Shown: piece after piece, positions 59,577 through 64,000 of the stretch
Layout: each line of letters opens with the position of its first letter
How positions within the stretch are numbered: position 1 is the first letter of the stretch
Source of the DNA: Comamonadaceae bacterium
Lineage (GTDB): Bacteria > Pseudomonadota > Gammaproteobacteria > Burkholderiales > Burkholderiaceae_C
Assembly (NCBI GenBank): GCA_947375135.1
Contig: CANCER010000005.1
Coordinates: 110,544-174,543, forward strand
DNA length: 64,000 nt
Reading direction: 5' to 3'
Program-made: the position numbers and the translations under genes
The notes under the pieces: generated by a model
Told to the model about the DNA's origin: nothing
Database searches by the model: none
The model's input: the letters and a program-made list of their open reading frames with translations, nothing else

Positions 59577-60563
59577 CTACTTCTGAACCACCGACGCGCG
59601 GCCTTCGTACGCTGCGTTAATGAAAGGCTTCGCCGCTTCCAGGTCCGCCATGGTGTTGAGCGTTACCTCCAAATTGCCTGTACCCCAATGCCCGATGTGG
59701 GTCACATCTCGGGTCTTGGGTAGTACCGTCAGCGCAGAGGCGGGGTCAACATGCAGGTACAGCAGCAGGCAATTCTTTTTATTTAGTACGACGGTGGCAA
59801 AGTTCTTCAGACGCTTGAAAGCCGCGTACACGCGCAACTCTTTGCGCTGGACATCATCACCCAACGAAAGCATGTAATCCTCCAGCGAAGTCAGCAACTG
59901 CTGCATGGGTTCGGACAAACCCGGCAGCAGTTCCGCATAGGATTTGTCGGGGCCAGGTGTTTTGCCGATAGTGACGTCTGAAATAGAAGTCGCCAAGGAG
60001 TCAGACTTCCCAGTTGCCGCCTTGGCCTGCTTGGTGGCGACCACCTTGGTACCGCTATCGCCCCCCGCGTTGGCAGACTCCAGCAGCAACAAGTCGTCAC
60101 CAAACCGGCGGTAGCGAATCAGCTCAATATTGCGGCCAATCTGCTGCACCGCGTGGCCGTCGTACTTGGTGAAATCCGCCGCTATGCACACCACGCGCGG
60201 CGCGCTCCAGTCAATGGCGTCAGCCGCCGCTGCACCCAGCTTATCCAGAACCAGCAGCTTGAATTCGGCCTTGTGGTCCATCAGCCAGTCCAGGTAAAAC
60301 AAGCCCTGGTTGATGACGTTCTCACCCACCGAACGCTTGTATTCCAGCACCACCGGGCAGTTGTTCTCGTCCAGCCCCAGCGAATCAATGCGCCCGCCGT
60401 GCGTCTTGCCGGTGGAATGCTCACTGGCCAGAAACTGGATGCTGAGCAGCGGCATCAGGTTGGCCTCGATCAGTGTTTGCAGTGGCTTCTCCAAGTCAGA
60501 AGCGCTGCCTTGTAGTTCGGTGGCCTGGCCGTTGCTCAAGCGGAAGAGTTTGATGTCGCTCAT
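59577..60563 (-). CDS. PD-(D/E)XK nuclease-like protein with C-terminal DUF5655 domain
   Basis: A 328-residue protein. The N-terminal domain has D60 in GRIDSLG and E74-x-K76 in VLEYKRS, an intact PD-(D/E)XK-type triad. The C-terminal ~110 residues (LTSLEDYMLSLGDDVQRKELRVYAAFKRLKNFA ...) match DUF5655, seen in predicted nucleases and transport-annotated proteins. It may cut DNA, but no partner is evident. It lies 85 bases downstream of topB on the same strand. Confidence 0.72.
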   Translation of the reverse strand: MSDIKLFRLSNGQATELQGSASDLEKPLQTLIEANLMPLLSIQFLASEHSTGKTHGGRIDSLGLDENNCPVVLEYKRSVGENVINQGLFYLDWLMDHKAEFKLLVLDKLGAAAADAIDWSAPRVVCIAADFTKYDGHAVQQIGRNIELIRYRRFGDDLLLLESANAGGDSGTKVVATKQAKAATGKSDSLATSISDVTIGKTPGPDKSYAELLPGLSEPMQQLLTSLEDYMLSLGDDVQRKELRVYAAFKRLKNFATVVLNKKNCLLLYLHVDPASALTVLPKTRDVTHIGHWGTGNLEVTLNTMADLEAAKPFINAAYEGRASVVQK

Positions 60564-60648
60564 GGATTAACAGTCTTTTGCGCAACTTGCCTGATGGTTA
60601 TGCATGCTTTGTGCAACAAGAACGGGCCATTGCAGCCCATCCTCGCTC

Positions 60649-63624
60649 TTACGCAGTGAGGTGCTTGCCAGCAATCCCCGCCAGCTCAAACATCGTCACC
60701 TGCTGCTTGCCGAACACGGCAAGCAGTTTGGCGTCGGCGTTGATGCTGCGCTTGTCCTTGGCGTCCTGCAGGCCGTGTTCTTTGATGTAGTCCCACAGCT
60801 TCTTGATGACCTGGGTGCGGGCTACCGGTTCGCTGCCGATTACCGCTGCGAGTTCGGCGCTGGGGGTCATGCCGGAGGCGGCCGTGGTTTTGCGTGGGGC
60901 CTTGGGCTTCGCGACCTTGGCAGCAGCGGATTTGACCGCCGCAGTCTTCTTGGCCGGGGCCTTCTTCGCTGCCACACCCGTGGTCTTTCCAGCAGCTGCA
61001 GGGCGCGGTGCCGCCGTCTTGCGCGGCGGGAATTTGCTGGGGGCAAATTCAAAGTTCACCTTGCCAGCCTCGCCGTCCCAGGCCAGCATGGCCTTGAAGG
61101 CGCGGCGGGTGCGCATGGAGACAAACTTGTCGAGCAGATCGGTTTTTCCCGTGGCCAGCAGCTTTTGCATTTGGGCGCGTTCAATCGGCTGCTGCAGGAT
61201 GACCTGGCCGGTCTTGAAGTCGCAGGTCGGCGTGGGGTGCGCGTGGGTGGGCACCGAGCGGTCGCAGACGTAGTTCTTGCCATGCTCGAATACCGAGCCA
61301 CCGTGGGCGTCACCGGCTCCGGCGCCGCACTTGGGGCATGGGCCCAGCGTCTCTTGCGCGGAGAAGTCGATCAGCTCGCCGCTTTCTTCGCCGGCCTTGT
61401 CGTCGCCAAAGTCAAACTCCAGCTTGTAGTTCTTGGTCTCGTCGTCGAACTTGATGACCATCTCGGCGGTGAAGGGCCAGCCTGCCTTGGAGCGGAAGCC
61501 GTCCAGCGGGCCTATGTGCTTGTCGCGCAGGAACTGCTCGACTTCGGCCGGCTCAAAGGTGCGGCCGGCGGGGGACTTGCCGAAGGAGAAGCCGCAGCCG
61601 TCTTCATTGCCGGTCTTGCCCATGCAGGTGTAGCGGCGGTAGTTTTCGCGGACGATGCCGCCGCAGTTGGGGCAGGGTGCGGCCAGGGTGGCGTAGTCGC
61701 CGGGGATGGTGTCGCGGTCGTATTCCTTGGCCTTCTTGACCATGCGCTCGGTCATGGCGGCAATCTCGGCCATGAAGGTTTCGCGGCGCAGTTTGCCCTG
61801 CTCCATTTGCGCGAGCTTGTATTCCCACTCGCCGGTGAGTTCGGCCTTGGAGAGTTCTTCCACGCCCAGGCCGCGCAGCAGCGTCATCAGCTGGAAGGCC
61901 TTGGCTGTGGGGATGAGCTCGCGGCCTTCGCGCAGTATGTATTTCTCTGCCACCAGGCCTTCAATGATGGAGGAGCGGGTGGCTGGTGTGCCCAGGCCTT
62001 TTTCCTGCATGGCTTCGCGCAGCTCGTCGTCTTCCACCGTCTTGCCCGCGCCTTCCATGGCGCCCAGCAGCGTGGCTTCCGAATAGCGGGCGGGTGGCTT
62101 GGTTTTCAGGCCCTTGGGGTCCACCGGGTTGCCGTGCACCTTCTCGTTCGGCTGCACGGGCACCAGGTTCTGGCCCTTGTCGCCGTCCTTGGCGTCGGCC
62201 ACTTCCTCGGCGGCTTCCTTGCCGTAAATGGCCAGCCAGCCCGGCTTGACCAGCACCTTGCCTTCGGTCTTGAAGTTGTGGCTCACGGCAGGAGTCGCGA
62301 CCGTGGTGACGCGTGTCGTCACCTGGTACTCGGCGCTGGGGAAGAACACGGCCAGGAAGCGTTTCACCACCAGGTCGTATATCTTCTGCTCGGCTTCACT
62401 CAGGCCGCTGGGTGCCTGCAGCGTGGGGATGATGGCAAAGTGGTCGCTGACCTTGGCGTTGTCGAACACACGCTTGGTGGGCTTGATGTAGTTGTTGTTC
62501 AGCGCGGTGAGCGCGTGCGGTGCCAGGTGGCGCATGCCGCTGTCGGCCAGCATTTCGAAGGTGCTTTTGACCACCGGCACATAGTCTTCGGGCAGGTTGC
62601 GCGAATCGGTACGCGGGTAGGTCAGGGCCTTGTGGCGCTCATACAAAGACTGCGCAATCGACAGCGTGGTCTTGGCCGTGTAGCCGAACTTGCCGTTGGC
62701 CTCACGCTGCAGGCTGGTCAGGTCAAACAGCAAAGGCGAGGCCTGGCTGGTGGGCTTGCTTTCTTCTGTGACGGTGGCGGGCTTGCCGCGCACCAGGTCG
62801 GCAATATCCTGGGCTTCGCGTGCGCTCCAGACGCGGTCGGCCTTGAGCTCGGCGTCGTCCGGGTTCTTCTTCCACTTGGGATCAAACCACTTGGCGGGGT
62901 ACTCGCCGGCCTGGGCCGCAAAGGTGGCGTGGATTTCCCAGTAGTTGCGGCTGATGAACTTGCGGATCTGCTCTTCGCGCTCCACCACCACGCTCAGCGT
63001 GGGTGTCTGCACCCGGCCCACGGTGGTGAGGAAGAAGCCGCCGTCGCGCGAGTTGAAGGCCGTCATCGCCCGCGTGCCGTTGATGCCCACCAGCCAGTCG
63101 GCCTCGGAGCGGCAGCGCGCGGCATCGGCCAGCGGCAGCATCTGCGCATCGCTGCGCAGCTTGTCGAAGCCGTCGCGGATGGCGGCCGGCGTCATCGACT
63201 GCAGCCACAAGCGGCTCACCGGCTTGGTGATTGCGGCCTTGGCCGTGCCGGCGTATTGCAGGATCAGCCGGAAGATCAGCTCGCCTTCGCGGCCCGCGTC
63301 ACAGGCGTTGATCAGGGTCGTCACGTCCTTGCGGCGGATCAGCTTGACCAGGGCGTTCAAGCGGCCCTTGCTCTTGTCGATCGGGTTCAGGTCGAAGTGA
63401 GGCGGGATCACGGGCAGGTTGTTGAAGCTCCACTTGCCGCGCTTGACGTCGAACTCCTCCGGCGCCGCGATCTCCACCAGATGGCCCACCGCGGAGCTGA
63501 CCACATAGGTCTCGCTCTCGAAATACTCGTCGTGCTTGTCGAACTTGCCGGCCACCGGCGTGAGCGCACGCACGATGTCCTGTGCCACGCTGGGCTTCTC
63601 GGCAATGATCAGGGTCTTGCTCAT
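60649..63624 (-). CDS. topB: DNA topoisomerase III with C-terminal SWIB domain
   Basis: A 991-residue type IA topoisomerase. TOPRIM (IIAEKPSVAQDI at the start, DAGREGELIF near residue 107), the catalytic Tyr in LTYPRTDS near 335, zinc-ribbon Cys clusters near 651 and 761, a Lys/Ala/Pro-rich linker (about 855-910) and a SWIB/MDM2 domain (about 914-990). TopB decatenates replication intermediates. The SWIB tail is seen in some betaproteobacterial TopB proteins. Its divergent upstream region contains a 37-nt alternating purine-pyrimidine tract. Confidence 0.94.
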   Translation of the reverse strand: MSKTLIIAEKPSVAQDIVRALTPVAGKFDKHDEYFESETYVVSSAVGHLVEIAAPEEFDVKRGKWSFNNLPVIPPHFDLNPIDKSKGRLNALVKLIRRKDVTTLINACDAGREGELIFRLILQYAGTAKAAITKPVSRLWLQSMTPAAIRDGFDKLRSDAQMLPLADAARCRSEADWLVGINGTRAMTAFNSRDGGFFLTTVGRVQTPTLSVVVEREEQIRKFISRNYWEIHATFAAQAGEYPAKWFDPKWKKNPDDAELKADRVWSAREAQDIADLVRGKPATVTEESKPTSQASPLLFDLTSLQREANGKFGYTAKTTLSIAQSLYERHKALTYPRTDSRNLPEDYVPVVKSTFEMLADSGMRHLAPHALTALNNNYIKPTKRVFDNAKVSDHFAIIPTLQAPSGLSEAEQKIYDLVVKRFLAVFFPSAEYQVTTRVTTVATPAVSHNFKTEGKVLVKPGWLAIYGKEAAEEVADAKDGDKGQNLVPVQPNEKVHGNPVDPKGLKTKPPARYSEATLLGAMEGAGKTVEDDELREAMQEKGLGTPATRSSIIEGLVAEKYILREGRELIPTAKAFQLMTLLRGLGVEELSKAELTGEWEYKLAQMEQGKLRRETFMAEIAAMTERMVKKAKEYDRDTIPGDYATLAAPCPNCGGIVRENYRRYTCMGKTGNEDGCGFSFGKSPAGRTFEPAEVEQFLRDKHIGPLDGFRSKAGWPFTAEMVIKFDDETKNYKLEFDFGDDKAGEESGELIDFSAQETLGPCPKCGAGAGDAHGGSVFEHGKNYVCDRSVPTHAHPTPTCDFKTGQVILQQPIERAQMQKLLATGKTDLLDKFVSMRTRRAFKAMLAWDGEAGKVNFEFAPSKFPPRKTAAPRPAAAGKTTGVAAKKAPAKKTAAVKSAAAKVAKPKAPRKTTAASGMTPSAELAAVIGSEPVARTQVIKKLWDYIKEHGLQDAKDKRSINADAKLLAVFGKQQVTMFELAGIAGKHLTA

Positions 63625-63691
63625 CGGTCTAGGTCTTCCCTACTCTTTTCTATGGCGGGGGACTCGAAATCCCCTGCCTACAATCCGGCCT

Positions 63692-63728
63692 CGCGTGTGT
63701 GCATGTACGTGCACGTGCACGCGCACAC
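63692..63728. other. 37-nt alternating purine-pyrimidine tract, Z-DNA candidate
   Basis: From 63692 to 63728 every base alternates pyrimidine and purine without a break, mostly CG, TG and CA steps. It includes the palindrome GTGCACGTGCAC (63709-63720). The tract lies in the 133-base region between divergent topB and SET-domain genes. Confidence 0.85.
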
Positions 63729-63757
63729 CCATGATTTCAATGTAACCACAACTCCAG

Positions 63758-64000
63758 ATGCCACCAGCCGCCCGCCCAAAGACCGCTGCCGCCCCACCCC
63801 CGCCAGCCAAGGGCAAACGCATCCAGGTGCGCCGCTCCGGCATCCACGGCAAGGGCGTCTACGCGGTCGCGCCCATCGCGGCGGACGAGGTGATCATCGA
63901 GTACACCGGCGAGCGCATCAGCTGGGACGAGGCGATGGACCGCCACCCGCACGACCCCGCCCAGCCCAACCACACCTTCTATTTCCATGTTGAAGACGGC
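63758..64000 (+). CDS. SET-domain protein, N-terminal part, cut by window edge
   Basis: A frame from ATG 63758 runs to the window end (81 codons) without a stop. After a Pro/Ala-rich leader (about 20 residues) comes the SET start: RIQVRRSGIHGKGVYAVAPI, then EVIIEYTGERI, which is diagnostic. Bacterial SET proteins are predicted lysine methyltransferases. It is divergent from topB. Confidence 0.8.
   Translation, partial: MPPAARPKTAAAPPPPAKGKRIQVRRSGIHGKGVYAVAPIAADEVIIEYTGERISWDEAMDRHPHDPAQPNHTFYFHVEDG

Noticed and set aside
60604-63993. A 1129-codon open frame on the plus strand opposite topB
   Set aside because: Antisense of topB with Gly/Ala/His-rich composition; no family motif.
1-64000. 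tRNA, rRNA, riboswitch and CRISPR elements
   Set aside because: None seen on either strand when reading intergenic gaps; all gaps are under 300 bases.

Overview
The window looks like chromosomal DNA of a GC-rich betaproteobacterium, most likely a Comamonadaceae member near Rhodoferax. I infer this from the dense GC-rich coding, a Tat-exported high-potential iron-sulfur protein, a Burkholderiales-type small protein next to it, DctP/DctQM TRAP transport and the LutABC/LldR lactate system. No species can be named from sequence alone. I see no rRNA, tRNA, CRISPR array or insertion sequence.

Layout. 0-2.7 kb: the start of a membrane receptor (cut by the window edge), a small ORF and a SulP anion transporter. 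2.7-11.6 kb: a lactate regulon on the minus strand (lutA-lutC-lutB-FAD/Fe-S D-lactate dehydrogenase-lactate permease-uspA), mostly joined by 4-base ATGA overlaps, facing a divergent GntR/LldR regulator. Each side of the shared promoter region carries a TNGTNNNACNA palindrome. 11.6-16.1 kb: a BrnTA toxin-antitoxin pair, an esterase, a ring-opening dioxygenase, a LysR regulator and a flavin-reductase-like protein. 16.3-17 kb: HiPIP and a small conserved ORF with a perfect terminator hairpin inside it. 17-20.4 kb: a sugar-acid module (SMP-30 lactonase, GntR regulator, dgoK, dgoA) with two shared 9-mers in both promoter regions. 20.6-21.4 kb: a TacAT-type (DUF1778/GNAT) pair. 22.1-25.7 kb: housekeeping genes rsmI, yraN, diaA, a BON lipoprotein and rarD. 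25.8-27.5 kb: an SDR and aquaporin Z.

27.5-30.6 kb holds a compact four-gene electron-transfer operon: a membrane-anchored FAD/NAD/2Fe-2S reductase, a 4-TM protein with two His-x13-His pairs, an anchored octaheme c-type cytochrome and a membrane protein of unknown role. It reads as a cytoplasm-to-periplasm electron conduit and is my best candidate for an undescribed system. 30.6-43.4 kb carries a ZIP-like transporter, a large GGDEF/EAL receptor, dehydrogenases, a TRAP transporter, a CDF exporter, AlkB and a DTW-domain tRNA-modifying enzyme.

43.4-60.6 kb is an accessory, conflict-type region: Fic protein, two DUF4143 AAA ATPases flanking sbcDC, a ribbon-helix-helix protein, a broken AlbA_2/ATPase gene with a 21-nt tandem repeat, a YhcG-type nuclease whose catalytic Lys is replaced by Asn, a DUF488 pair and a PD-(D/E)XK/DUF5655 protein. 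Within it a yhcG-VOC segment has been duplicated: one copy keeps yhcG, the other keeps only 78 bases of it. The window ends with topB (topoisomerase III with a SWIB tail), a 37-nt alternating purine-pyrimidine tract in its upstream region, and the start of a SET-domain gene.
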